Shown here in pieces: positions 24,335 to 33,031 of a DNA stretch of 55,274 nt (the first letter of the stretch is position 1; every line of letters starts with the position of its first letter). The position numbers and the translations under genes are program-made. Source of the DNA: Actinomycetota bacterium. GTDB lineage: Bacteria > Actinomycetota > Actinomycetes > S36-B12 > UBA5976. Location: positions 1 to 55,274 of the forward strand of contig RFTJ01000007.1 in NCBI GenBank assembly GCA_009923495.1. The letters are read 5' to 3'. Under the pieces are notes generated by a model. It was not told where the DNA came from and did no database searches. It was given only the letters and a program-made list of their open reading frames with translations.

Positions 24335-26392
24335 ATGTCTGATCGCGCTGGTCTAGGAGCAAAACTCATTGGCAGTGCTCGGGAAAAGGTTATTTCCGTT
24401 TTAGAACTCGGTCAGTCTGCTGGGTTAAGCCAAAGCAAACTTTTACCTACCAGGGCCAAAGGCTGGTTACATCGCAAATACCGAATGCTCGCTGGATTAA
24501 GTGCACCTAAGCGCAAAGGTTGGGAATTTGAAGTATTCAACCTTTTCTGGAAGGGGCAGTACAGCAAATTTCACGAGGCCATCTCAACTCGACTCAATGA
24601 GCAAAAGCCACTCAAGCTCGCACAATTGGAGATGGTAGTTCGCATGGTTTGGCATGCAGCTGCAAATGGGGTCCTAATCGTTGACGAGAAACTAGCTACT
24701 GGTTTTCAAAATCAACTTAAGCTTCTTAAAGAAAATGTTCCCAGCATTTATTTACAAGGGCAATGGTTGGCAGCCGAGCAACTGAGTAAGCCGAGCGAAA
24801 CTAGTAGCAACTCCGAGGTAAACGATTTTGCTGCGCTAAGTCGGCAGGCAAACCTGCAGCTCAGTGAAGATCTAGCGCAATCGATAGCCGCCATCCGTTT
24901 TGGCCTACCCGAAAACTGGATATCTGGACACGAATCCGAGCCGCGTGAGGAACTTCAGCATGAATTGCGACTTTGGTTATCTTGGCTTCATCTCAGTAGC
25001 GACTCAGACACTTTGCGTCACGCTCGCAAAAACATGCTTAAATCCAAATCATTCAAGAGTGTTTTGGTGATTGATGAAGGCTACCCAAGCACCTCTAACT
25101 TGCCGCTAGTTAAGTATGGATTGCAGTTGGCCCCTTCCGGCCTAAGTAAATATCAACCAGTAGCAAAATCGGCGATTTATCTACTGCATAACTCGCTACC
25201 ATGGGATTCACAGGGTTACGCAACTAGATCTCATGCCATAATCAAATCCACTAATTCACAAGGTTGGTCAGTAGCTGGCGTAACCAGACTTGGCTATCCA
25301 TTTGATCGTCATACCAACACCAGGGCTGAGGAAATTCCAGAGATTTCCGTAATAGATGGCGTTACCTACCACCGGCTTGGAAAAAAACTCGGTGCTCTAT
25401 CTGGCGTATCAAATTTCTTGAATGCCTACGCTGCACGAGCCGCAAAACTTGTTGGTGAACTTAAACCGCAAGTTATCCACGCAGCCTCAAGTAACTGGAA
25501 TGGCATTGTCGGAAACCACTTAGCCAAGCAAGTAAATGTTCCTTCAGTTTACGAAGTGCGCGGACTCTGGGAAGTTACTGCACGCTCGCGAGAACCCGGG
25601 TACGAGTTTACGCTTCGACACCGATTGAGTGTTGCGCTGGAAACACAAGCCTGTAACGATGCATCACATGTTTTTGCACTAACCAACGCACTCAAAGCCG
25701 AATTAATTCGTCGTGGTGTTAATAGCGAGAAAATAACCATCCTGCCTAACTGTGTTGATGTGGATCGATTCTTACCTCGGCAACGCGACCTGGAACTCGA
25801 GGCTTCATTGGGCCTTGCCAGTAAAACAGTCATTGGGTATGTCGGCTCATTACTTGATTACGAAGGCTTGAATTTGCTTATGCTGGCAGCAAAGCAGCTA
25901 GGCGCTAACCGCGACGACTTCCATGTATTGATAGTTGGTGGCGGGGCTGAATATGAGAACTTGGTAAAGCAGGTCACTGACCTAGGAATTCAGAAACTTG
26001 TCACTTTCACTGGCAGAGTACCGCATGCAGATGTTGAACGTTATTACTCGTTAATCGATATCGCCCCCTTCCCCAGATTGGCTCTTCCCGTTTGTGAGAT
26101 GGTCTCACCGCTAAAACCCTTTGAAGCAATGGCTATGGAAAAGGTTTGTGTTGTTTCCAGTGTTGATGCGCTGACTGAAATTGTGCAAGACGGAGTCACG
26201 GGTCGCGTTTTTGAAAAAAATTCAGCAGCGGATCTGGCAAGAGTCTTAGCCGAGTTACTAGATGATCCAGCACAGATTCGTGAGTTTGGAAAAACTTCGC
26301 GCAACTGGGTGCATGAGCAGCGAACTTGGGCTCGAAACGCACAAATCGTACATGACACCTACGAATCATTATTGTCACAGCACACAAAATGA
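24335..26392 (+). CDS. GT4 glycosyltransferase, larger paralogue
   Basis: 685 residues. The first ~270 are a long, mostly helical extension of unknown function (Gln/Leu-rich, no motif). The GT-B part starts at YLLHNSLPWDSQGYATRSHAI and continues with YEVRGLWEVTARSRE, LPNCVDVDRF, GYVGSLLDYEGLNLL and PLPVCEMVSPLKPFEAMAM-like donor-site residues (here ALPVCEMV). The same blocks occur in the gene at 21369, so the two arose by duplication and then diverged, mainly in the extension. Probably builds the surface polymer exported by the ABC genes that follow. ATG start with GAGGAAA eight bases upstream; wecB stops 41 bases before. Confidence 0.88.
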   Translation: MSDRAGLGAKLIGSAREKVISVLELGQSAGLSQSKLLPTRAKGWLHRKYRMLAGLSAPKRKGWEFEVFNLFWKGQYSKFHEAISTRLNEQKPLKLAQLEMVVRMVWHAAANGVLIVDEKLATGFQNQLKLLKENVPSIYLQGQWLAAEQLSKPSETSSNSEVNDFAALSRQANLQLSEDLAQSIAAIRFGLPENWISGHESEPREELQHELRLWLSWLHLSSDSDTLRHARKNMLKSKSFKSVLVIDEGYPSTSNLPLVKYGLQLAPSGLSKYQPVAKSAIYLLHNSLPWDSQGYATRSHAIIKSTNSQGWSVAGVTRLGYPFDRHTNTRAEEIPEISVIDGVTYHRLGKKLGALSGVSNFLNAYAARAAKLVGELKPQVIHAASSNWNGIVGNHLAKQVNVPSVYEVRGLWEVTARSREPGYEFTLRHRLSVALETQACNDASHVFALTNALKAELIRRGVNSEKITILPNCVDVDRFLPRQRDLELEASLGLASKTVIGYVGSLLDYEGLNLLMLAAKQLGANRDDFHVLIVGGGAEYENLVKQVTDLGIQKLVTFTGRVPHADVERYYSLIDIAPFPRLALPVCEMVSPLKPFEAMAMEKVCVVSSVDALTEIVQDGVTGRVFEKNSAADLARVLAELLDDPAQIREFGKTSRNWVHEQRTWARNAQIVHDTYESLLSQHTK

Positions 26393-26411
26393 CCTGCGGT
26401 AGGCTATCTGC

Positions 26412-27278
26412 ATGAGCTCAACCGCCGATTTATCTGAATTCGATATGGTTGACGATGTATCAATTCATAAACCTTTTCGGGCTGGATTGCCGAACTTAAA
26501 AAATTACTTCACTGATATGTGGCAGCGCCGAGAATTTGCGGTTGAACTCTCTCGAGCCACACTGCGCTCGCAGTCAGCTGCCACCTTTTTTGGACGAGTC
26601 TGGCTAGTCCTTAACCCTCTATTTCTGGCCATGGTTTACTACACCCTTGCCTACATTGTTTCCAGCGGACGCAATAAGGGGCCAGATTATCTGTGCCACC
26701 TACTCGCGGGCATTTTTGTCTACCATTTCTTTTCCCAATCTATGAATGGTGGCGCGAAAAGTGTAGTTAGTGTTGGCAAGTTGGTCACGAGCCAGTCGTT
26801 CCCTCGGCTAATCCTTCCGCTTTCGGCAGTGCTAGTAGCATTCAGAAGATTCCTGCCATCAATGTTGGTCTACTTGATCTTTCACCTAGTCACTCATCAG
26901 CCACTAAGTTGGCGCCAGCTCATGGCTATACCGGCGCTAATTATGATTTTCTTTTTCGCTCTAGGCGTGGCTTCACTAGTGGCCATGCTTCAGGTGTACT
27001 TCCGAGATTTACGACAGTTCTTGCCCTACTTAACGCGCATTCTGCTTTACATCACCCCCGTGTTGTACTACGCAGATGCAGTAAAAGGTAAATTGAGTGT
27101 TTTTCTATATTTGAACCCATTATTTGCAATGTTCGGCGCTTGGGGAGATGCCCTAGTGCGTGGTGAAATTGCACCGCTAAATTACTGGCTAATCGGTGCT
27201 AGTTGGACCATTGCTACTTTGTTGATTGGCAGCCTGTTATTTATGTCAAGGGAGCGTGAGTTCGCTGTCCGACTTTGA
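26412..27278 (+). CDS. ABC-2 polysaccharide exporter permease (Wzm/TagG type)
   Basis: 288 residues with six predicted membrane helices (roughly 62-84, 95-115, 140-160, 170-195, 205-222, 250-272). The cytoplasmic N-terminus WQRREFAVELSRATLRSQSA followed by FGRVWLVLNPLFLAMVYYTL is typical of TagG/Wzm-like permeases, as is the C-terminal FMSREREFAVRL. With the ATPase that overlaps its 3' end it should flip or export lipid-linked glycopolymer across the membrane. ATG start 19 bases after the GT4 stop with a weak GGTAGG upstream. Confidence 0.93.
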   Translation: MSSTADLSEFDMVDDVSIHKPFRAGLPNLKNYFTDMWQRREFAVELSRATLRSQSAATFFGRVWLVLNPLFLAMVYYTLAYIVSSGRNKGPDYLCHLLAGIFVYHFFSQSMNGGAKSVVSVGKLVTSQSFPRLILPLSAVLVAFRRFLPSMLVYLIFHLVTHQPLSWRQLMAIPALIMIFFFALGVASLVAMLQVYFRDLRQFLPYLTRILLYITPVLYYADAVKGKLSVFLYLNPLFAMFGAWGDALVRGEIAPLNYWLIGASWTIATLLIGSLLFMSREREFAVRL

Positions 27279-28131
27279 TGTTGAAACAGATGTGGATCTA
27301 GATTCAACTGATGAATCTAGTGAAGCAGCACGCGCGCGCAAACTTTACAAAGAGAAAACTTCTCTGCCTGCCATCAAAGTTTCAGATCTTTGCTTGACTT
27401 ATCGAACAACATTTGAAAAAGCTCCAACGCTGAAATCTACTTTGACCCGTTTTGGTCGCGGCGAGCGTGTAGTGAACACTGTTGAAGCGCTGAAAAATGT
27501 CTCATTTGAAATTCCGCATGGCACCGTATTAGGTGTCGTGGGCCATAATGGCGCTGGCAAATCCACGCTGCTACGGGCTATCTCTGGCATCATGCCGCCA
27601 ACGTCCGGACAGATTTCAGTTCATGGAAAAGTGAGTACGTTACTTTCACTCGGTGTTGGGTTCAATACCGAGCTGTCTGGCACCGAGAATATCCTGCTGG
27701 CAGGACTGGCTATCGGCATGTCCCGTGCTGAAGTTGCCGAAAAGCAAAAAGACATTGTTGAGTTCGCGGAACTAGGCAAGTTCATTGACATGCCAACTCG
27801 AACTTACTCATCAGGTATGTCGCAGCGACTGGCCTTCAGCGTTGCTGTGCACATGAACCCAGACATCTTGCTGATTGACGAGGCGCTTTCGGCTGGTGAC
27901 GCTCGGTTCAAAGTTAAAGCACAGGCCAAGATGAAAGAGTTGATGGAGTCAGCTCGTACCATGATTTTGGTCTCGCATGCGCTGAGTTCAATTCGCGATT
28001 TATGCAATGATGCAATTTGGCTAGATCATGGCCAGCTTATGATGCATGCTGATCCAAAAACTGTTACCGATGCTTACGCCGACTTTATGAAGGTAGGAAA
28101 AGACGCATCCGTAGTCAAAGAAGACCTGTAG
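27256..28131 (+). CDS. ABC polysaccharide exporter ATPase (Wzt/TagH type)
   Basis: 291 residues. After an acidic N-terminal ~30 residues comes IKVSDLCLTYRTTFEKAPTLKSTL, typical of TagH/Wzt ATPases, then Walker A GHNGAGKST, signature YSSGMSQRLAFS, Walker B ILLIDEALSAGDARF and switch His in LVSHALSS. There is no extended C-terminal sugar-binding domain, so this is the short form. The GTG at 27256 is chosen because it gives a 23-base overlap with the permease; an in-frame TTG 30 bases earlier would lie deeper in the permease gene. The last base of its TAG stop is also the first base of tRNA-Arg. Confidence 0.92.
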   Translation: MSSLSDFDVETDVDLDSTDESSEAARARKLYKEKTSLPAIKVSDLCLTYRTTFEKAPTLKSTLTRFGRGERVVNTVEALKNVSFEIPHGTVLGVVGHNGAGKSTLLRAISGIMPPTSGQISVHGKVSTLLSLGVGFNTELSGTENILLAGLAIGMSRAEVAEKQKDIVEFAELGKFIDMPTRTYSSGMSQRLAFSVAVHMNPDILLIDEALSAGDARFKVKAQAKMKELMESARTMILVSHALSSIRDLCNDAIWLDHGQLMMHADPKTVTDAYADFMKVGKDASVVKEDL

Positions 28132-28203
28132 GCCCCGTAGCTCAGGGGATAGAGCAGCGGTTTCCTAAACCGCGTGTCGGATGTTCGAATCATCTCGGGG
28201 CCA
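28131..28203 (+). tRNA. tRNA-Arg(CCT)
   Basis: 73 bases: acceptor GGCCCCG/CGGGGCC, D-arm GCTC/GAGC, anticodon stem GCGGT/ACCGC with loop TTCCTAA (anticodon CCT, reading AGG), T-arm GGATG-TTCGAAT-CATCT, discriminator A, no encoded CCA. G1 at 28131 is also the last base of the preceding ABC ATPase stop codon, so the tRNA must be processed from, or share DNA with, that transcript. Confidence 0.96.
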
Positions 28204-28298
28204 CTGAAAATCTGTCGCAATTCCAACTCGCAGAATTCAAAATCTGCGGGTAAGTTCGAATTATCGGACCTTAATAAATAAAAGTGAGTGAAGTTAAT

Positions 28299-28526
28299 AT
28301 GTCAACCATCCCATTGCCGCATCCGACACGTCTATCTCCGGAGCGCGCCGACTATGCGTCAATTATTGCGGCCCACGAGGAAGCAGTACGAGCTGGTGCA
28401 GAAGGTTACCTAGATCCGACCAATGGCACTTTTGTTTTCACGGTAACGAAATTACAGGAACGCACATTTTGTTGTGAGACAGGCTGCCGGCATTGCCCAT
28501 TTCTGGATATCCCAGCCCAGTGGTGA
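28299..28526 (+). CDS. DUF5522 family small cysteine protein
   Basis: 75 residues from the preferred ATG (an in-frame GTG at 28284 would add five). The pattern HPTRLSPERADYASIIAAHEEA, then GYLDPTNGTFVFT and the C-terminal CCETGCRHCPF cluster, fits the DUF5522 family as I remember it; the four clustered cysteines suggest zinc or an Fe-S site. Function unknown. It lies 40 bases before galE on the same strand, and 95 bases after tRNA-Arg. An 80-base leader contains the small inverted repeat CGCAGA/TCTGCG (28229-28248), without a T-run. Confidence 0.8.
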   Translation: MSTIPLPHPTRLSPERADYASIIAAHEEAVRAGAEGYLDPTNGTFVFTVTKLQERTFCCETGCRHCPFLDIPAQW

Positions 28527-28566
28527 CAATTCGCAATTTCACTGTTAGAAGCGCCACAATAGAGAT

Positions 28567-29553
28567 ATGACTTGGCTGATAACAGGCGGTGCTGGATATA
28601 TCGGTGCTCACATTGTCCACCAGAGCATCTCTAGTGGTCGCGATGTAATAGTAATCGATGATCTGAGCACCGGAATCGCAGCTAAACTTCCTAGCGACAT
28701 TCCACTTGTGGTGGCGAATTTAAATGACGCTAAAGCAGTAGAGCAGGTTTTCAACGACTATCAAATTTCTGGCGTACTTCACACTGCGGCAAGAAAGCAA
28801 GTAGGTGAATCTGTTGAACGCCCGCTGTATTACTGGGAAGAAAATGTTGGTGGGTTTACTAATTTGCTCGCCTCAATGCAACAGCACAACGTTAAGAATC
28901 TTGTTTTCAGTTCTAGTGCAGCAGTGTATGGACAACCAGAGTTAGATCTAAATGCTTCAATTTCTGAAAGTGAATTATGTAATCCAATTAATCCTTATGG
29001 GGCAACCAAACTTGCTGGCGAATGGATGGCAGCTGCTCTGGCCAAGTCAGATGGTTTCAAAGTGGTTTCCCTGCGCTACTTCAACGTCGCCGGTGCTGCT
29101 GCTAATGAACTTGGTGATACCTTTGCCCTGAACTTAATTCCGATTGTTATGCAGGCGATAAGTCGAGGTGAGCAGCCTAAGATCTTTGGCGCCGACTACC
29201 CAACGCCCGATGGAACATGTATTCGTGATTACCTGCATGTGCAGGATTTGGCTGAAGCACATGTGGCTGCCATGGACTTGGTGGATAACGGAAGTGCAGG
29301 ATTTCAAGCGATTAACCTTGGTACCGGAAATGGAACAAGCGTTAAAGAAGTAATCGAAATAATCAGCGAGATAACTGGTCAGGTAATTACGCCCGAACTT
29401 GCGCCACGAAGAGCCGGCGACCCACCAGCTCTGGTAGCCAACCCCGGATTAGCAAGGGATGTACTCAATTGGTCCAGCAGATTTGAGCTAACTCAAATGG
29501 TGCAAAGTGCTTGGGCGGCATGGAGTAGTAAAGCTAGCAGCCCATGGCAATAA
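28567..29553 (+). CDS. galE: UDP-glucose 4-epimerase
   Basis: 328-residue short-chain-dehydrogenase-type epimerase, interconverting UDP-Glc and UDP-Gal (possibly the N-acetyl forms). NAD loop TGGAGYIGAHIV at 6-17, DDLSTG near 32, Ser of SSSAAVYGQPE near 117, catalytic Tyr/Lys in NPYGATKLAGE near 144, and RYFNVAGAA near 170. C-terminal GDPPALVANP is also characteristic. It would feed galactose units to the glycopolymer locus upstream. Its 3' end overlaps by 20 bases that of the convergent DUF11 protein. Confidence 0.95.
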   Translation: MTWLITGGAGYIGAHIVHQSISSGRDVIVIDDLSTGIAAKLPSDIPLVVANLNDAKAVEQVFNDYQISGVLHTAARKQVGESVERPLYYWEENVGGFTNLLASMQQHNVKNLVFSSSAAVYGQPELDLNASISESELCNPINPYGATKLAGEWMAAALAKSDGFKVVSLRYFNVAGAAANELGDTFALNLIPIVMQAISRGEQPKIFGADYPTPDGTCIRDYLHVQDLAEAHVAAMDLVDNGSAGFQAINLGTGNGTSVKEVIEIISEITGQVITPELAPRRAGDPPALVANPGLARDVLNWSSRFELTQMVQSAWAAWSSKASSPWQ

Positions 29554-31807
29554 AACTGTGACATTTGGGCCTAGTGGAATCTACTGGTAACACGACAATT
29601 ACTATTCGTGCCTTAGCAGATCTACCTTTGCCATCAAAAATCTTGTAATTAACAGTTGTAGTTCCAGTCCAATTTCGGTAAGGCTTGAACTTTAAGTTTG
29701 TACCCAAGAGCAAGAGGCGACCAACATCACTTGGGAGCTTTTCCATCTCGATTTGCAGCGAATCCTGATCGGGATCCGAAATATAGTCGGCTAAGTCTCT
29801 CGTTTGCCAGTTTGAATTTTGTCTAACTTCAAACCGAATCGATTTTGCATTAGGTGGGCGATTAACCAAAACTTCGGCAAAGGCAAAATTGTTTGTTGGG
29901 TCAGTATCACCGCCTGCCAATCCCGTCATTACTGTGCCGGTCACGCGAAATTTAGACTTTGCTGCATCTGCCCGCAACGTTAACTCCAATGCAGCGGCGC
30001 TTCCAGGCTCCAATCCTGAGCCACTCTTGATTCCTAAGCCAGCAGACTCGCAGTTAATCACACGGCCTGATTGGGCACATCCAGTAGGTAGCACTGACTT
30101 TCTGGTCAATCCTGTAGGCAATGTGAGGCGTATTTGTATCGAGTCATCACTAATTGGGCCAAGGTTATTTACGGTGGCAAGCAAGTCGATGTCACTTCCT
30201 GCTTGCACTATTTGATCAGCAAATTTCAAGGTTAGGGATAGATCAACTGACCGAACTGCATATTCGACTGTGACAATGTTTGAGATTGTTGTTGTTAATC
30301 CTTGATGCCCTGAATAAGTCGCTGAAGCAAAGTTGCTAAAAGTTCCCGAACCAGATGAGACTTCAGCCAGCGCAGTAATTGTGATTGCGGATTGACCAGG
30401 AGATAGTGATCCTAAGTCTGGGCAACTAAGTAGGTTCAAGGAAACTGTGCAACCGCTTGTTGGTGTGGAAATATTTATGAGGTTTGCAGGAAACAGATCT
30501 GACAAATCAATTTTTGAAGCAGAGGAAGTGCCGATGTTAGCTATTTCAATTTTGTATTCGATAACATCGCCTTGGGTAACAGTCAGATTGCTTCCAGCTC
30601 CGCCCTGCGTTATTGCTGAAACATATTTTTTCAATTGCAACTCGGACTTACCCAGTGGCGATGCCCAAATTATTGCGGGGAGATAAAAGCTTTCGGCTGC
30701 GGAATTAAGTGTCAGCCGGACTGATTGAGCACCGTGGGAAATGGCATTCGTAACGGTAAATCGATCCACATCAACGCCGAAAGTATTTTTCGACTTACCT
30801 ACCGACTGCCCGCTGAGGTATGAGCTTCGTAATCCATCAATTGAAACCGAGCTATTCATTATGTTGTTTGCTTCATTTATTGAGTTTGCTAAGAGCGTCG
30901 GGTTTGTTCCTCGCAAAGTCAGTGAATCACCTACAGTTCCAGCGTCGCCATCGATGCCAACTAAACCAACTAGGGACTCGATGTCACCGCTAATTGGCGA
31001 GTCAAAGCCAGTTATTTCAAAGTTGTGTGCCGAGCGCGGAGCAACAAGTGTCAGTCCTGACTTAAATTCAATATGTTGCAATTGTTCAGCTGCGCTCTCG
31101 TAAATTAGAACAATTGCCCAACCAGCACTCGTACCCAAACCCTGCGCGCCCTGGACATTCGCTACAGTGAACTGCGCATTCCTGTGCCCAGAACTAGATG
31201 ACCATAATTCGGGATAGTTTTGCTTAATTCGGGTTGTGACATCGGCATGGGATACATAAAAGCCGCTCTCACCAGCGCCAAGTGATTCGGTGTACTGAGT
31301 GCCAGTTACAGTGCAAGAAGTAAGGGGCGTGCAGTCTTCTCCAGGCCCGGCCAAAATGACCTCATTAGCCTTACTCGCTACTAATGGTGCGACGCCAAAT
31401 TCTTGTGCACTCGGAGTTTCCAAGGTGCCAAACCAGAATAGATACGCTTTCTTGATTTGCGAGCTTGCAGGGATTTTAATTTCATTGATAGATGAATTAA
31501 AGATTTTTGACGAATCAACTGCGGCTACTGAAACTTCGGTATTTCGCATCACATGTGCATCATTGTTTAGTTCATTTGCGACTCCAGTAAAATTTCGCGC
31601 CAAGTAGCAGGAGTCTGAATTTGGACCCAGATTTGTTGAACAAGTCTGATTTGAATTTCCGGTTAAGGTAAAGGATCCAGTTAAATTCTCAGAGTACAAG
31701 GTTTGAAAAGTTGCTAGCTCGGCAGATTCAGCGCTCGGAATACCTATCACTGTTGCACTGAGAACTGAAATAATGAATGCCAAATTTACTAACCTAAATT
31801 TACGCAT
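29534..31807 (-). CDS. Secreted DUF11-repeat surface protein
   Basis: 757 residues. Signal peptide (hydrophobic LAFIISVLSATVIG, cleavage near AESAE around 30). The N-terminal ~370 residues, with IKKAYLFWFGTLE, a DVTTRIKQNYPELW-type strand and AGWAIVLIYES, resemble the large beta-sandwich heads (DUF3344-like) that often precede DUF11. Two DUF11 domains follow (about 395-515 and 520-650, e.g. VTQGDVIEYKIEIANIG and VQAGSDIDLLATVNNLG), then a cadherin/Ig-like module with YISDPDQDSLQIEM and VNYKIFDGKGRS. No LPxTG and no C-terminal helix, so it is released or held non-covalently. ATG with AGGGGA upstream. Function unknown, possibly adhesion or matrix. Confidence 0.82.
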   Translation of the reverse strand: MRKFRLVNLAFIISVLSATVIGIPSAESAELATFQTLYSENLTGSFTLTGNSNQTCSTNLGPNSDSCYLARNFTGVANELNNDAHVMRNTEVSVAAVDSSKIFNSSINEIKIPASSQIKKAYLFWFGTLETPSAQEFGVAPLVASKANEVILAGPGEDCTPLTSCTVTGTQYTESLGAGESGFYVSHADVTTRIKQNYPELWSSSSGHRNAQFTVANVQGAQGLGTSAGWAIVLIYESAAEQLQHIEFKSGLTLVAPRSAHNFEITGFDSPISGDIESLVGLVGIDGDAGTVGDSLTLRGTNPTLLANSINEANNIMNSSVSIDGLRSSYLSGQSVGKSKNTFGVDVDRFTVTNAISHGAQSVRLTLNSAAESFYLPAIIWASPLGKSELQLKKYVSAITQGGAGSNLTVTQGDVIEYKIEIANIGTSSASKIDLSDLFPANLINISTPTSGCTVSLNLLSCPDLGSLSPGQSAITITALAEVSSGSGTFSNFASATYSGHQGLTTTISNIVTVEYAVRSVDLSLTLKFADQIVQAGSDIDLLATVNNLGPISDDSIQIRLTLPTGLTRKSVLPTGCAQSGRVINCESAGLGIKSGSGLEPGSAAALELTLRADAAKSKFRVTGTVMTGLAGGDTDPTNNFAFAEVLVNRPPNAKSIRFEVRQNSNWQTRDLADYISDPDQDSLQIEMEKLPSDVGRLLLLGTNLKFKPYRNWTGTTTVNYKIFDGKGRSAKARIVIVVLPVDSTRPKCHSFIAMGC

Positions 31808-31905
31808 CGTCCCCTGCTAAAAGTGTTGCGAATTAGTACCTAAAGGTTAGTAGAAAAATTCACAAAGATTAATTATTTCGACAGGTAATGGTAAAAAGGG
31901 TAAGA

Positions 31906-32628
31906 TTACCGACCAGGAGATTTTGCCAAAATCCCCAATTGTTTTTCGAGTCGCTTCAACTCAATTTGCAGCCCTGGCGTTATGGCACTGGCAGGAATGC
32001 GACCATAGGCCATCTTGTGATTGCGAATTTTGACTTTGACGACGCTGGTTCCAGGGTGTGGTGAGTGCCATATCATGCCATTACCTGCATATATTGCTGC
32101 GTGGTAGGCGTAGTTGCCAGTTAGGTAGAAGGCGAGATCGCCTGGTCTAGCATCTTTGGCCGAAATCCGATTGGACCAGTCCAGTTGATCTTGCGCAACG
32201 CGAGGTAGCTCAATTCCAATTTGGCGATATACAAACTGGGTGTAGCCCGAGCAATCAAAGCCCTTCGGAGTTGTACCACCAGAACGATACGGAACGCCTT
32301 TGTACTTAGCCGCGATTTTCAATAGGCGTTTCGCGTCAACCCGAACATTCTTTAACGAGTGTCTAACCACCGATATCTGCTTCGTTATCGCACCCATTTT
32401 ACGGGCACGGGAAGCCGAAGTTTTATTCAACCGATCGGACAAATAAGTTGCTACTGCTGCAGCCTCTGCCGAAGAGTGTGGACTCGGCTTTGGTGACGGT
32501 CTTGAGTCAGCTCGAACTTGAGAACTAGCAATAGGTAGCACCAGAATTGCCGACATGATTGGCAGTAGCACTTTTCTGGCAGACCAAGTAAACGGTTTAT
32601 CACTAACTCGTCGTCCGGATTTGGACAT
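31906..32628 (-). CDS. NlpC/P60 peptidoglycan endopeptidase
   Basis: 240 residues. N-terminal signal/anchor (residues 20-40), a coiled linker, and an NlpC/P60 domain from about 105: YKGVPYRSGGTTPKGFDCSG with nucleophile Cys126, RPGDLAFY, His176 in AYHAAIYAG and His188 in MIWHSP as third member. Such enzymes cut the D-Glu-mDAP bond and remodel the wall. The gene follows directly on a c-di-AMP riboswitch, so hydrolase output is probably tied to osmotic/turgor signalling, as known for actinobacterial wall hydrolases. ATG with AGGAG seven bases upstream, adjoining the last riboswitch helix. Confidence 0.95.
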   Translation of the reverse strand: MSKSGRRVSDKPFTWSARKVLLPIMSAILVLPIASSQVRADSRPSPKPSPHSSAEAAAVATYLSDRLNKTSASRARKMGAITKQISVVRHSLKNVRVDAKRLLKIAAKYKGVPYRSGGTTPKGFDCSGYTQFVYRQIGIELPRVAQDQLDWSNRISAKDARPGDLAFYLTGNYAYHAAIYAGNGMIWHSPHPGTSVVKVKIRNHKMAYGRIPASAITPGLQIELKRLEKQLGILAKSPGR

Positions 32629-32639
32629 AAAGTTCTCCT

Positions 32640-32768
32640 AGCGCCGATGAAGTGAGCTGTCGGATTCGGTTGGAGAAGCAACCGGTCAGTTTCCTGACTT
32701 CACCCCTAGGTCAATTAAGACCACTTACTTATTGGGTCCCCCACTCTCACCACGGGTTTGTTGGCGCT
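32640..32768 (-). promoter_or_regulatory. c-di-AMP riboswitch (ydaO/yuaA class)
   Basis: On the minus strand the closing helix P1 is formed by AGCGCC (32768-32763) and GGCGCT (32645-32640). Inside lie conserved ydaO-class segments: GGGGGACCCAATAAG, TAGGGGTGAAGT and CCGAATCCGACAGCTCAC, which match the consensus as I remember it from actinobacterial wall-hydrolase leaders. The 3' arm of P1 directly abuts the AGGAG ribosome binding site of the NlpC/P60 gene, suggesting control of translation or nearby termination. In this class c-di-AMP binding normally turns expression off. Confidence 0.9.
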
Positions 32769-32921
32769 GACAGTTGGTGAGATTTGGCGAACTACCAGCG
32801 TTGACTTTTTAAGTCTTATTGAATTTTACCGAAAAAGTAGACAGGTAGCGGTAGCAGCAAAGGCTCAAGCTATCCCCCAATGGCGAAAACTCTAGATAAA
32901 TCAAGGATTTAATGAAGATTT

Positions 32922-32946
32922 TGCACTTTGACTTGGGCAAAGTGCG
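32922..32946. repeat. Hairpin in the NlpC-photolyase gap
   Basis: GCACTTTG (32923-32930) and CAAAGTGC (32938-32945) form an exact 8-bp inverted repeat with a 7-base loop, extendable by one T-G pair. It is 86 bases before the photolyase ATG, in the 263-base divergent spacer between riboswitch and photolyase that holds no other gene I can see. Possibly an operator for photolyase; no T-run follows. Confidence 0.4.
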
Positions 32947-33031
32947 ACTTATGACACATTTATCCGACGGGCACTGCTGGCGCTTTACTCCCCAATATGC
33001 GCATGACTGCAATGCCCAATACCTTTGGAAT

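Noticed and set aside
28229-28248. CGCAGA/TCTGCG inverted repeat after tRNA-Arg as a terminator
   Set aside because: Stem of six pairs with an 8-base loop and no following T-run; could be chance.
31884-31910. GGTAAT/ATTACC pair near the end of the NlpC/P60 gene as a terminator
   Set aside because: Only six pairs with a 15-base loop and partly inside the stop codon; weak.
32912-33031. Forty-residue N-terminal extension of photolyase
   Set aside because: The family starts at the MTQIMWFRRD strand; the extension carries a hairpin and has no resemblance to known photolyase heads.
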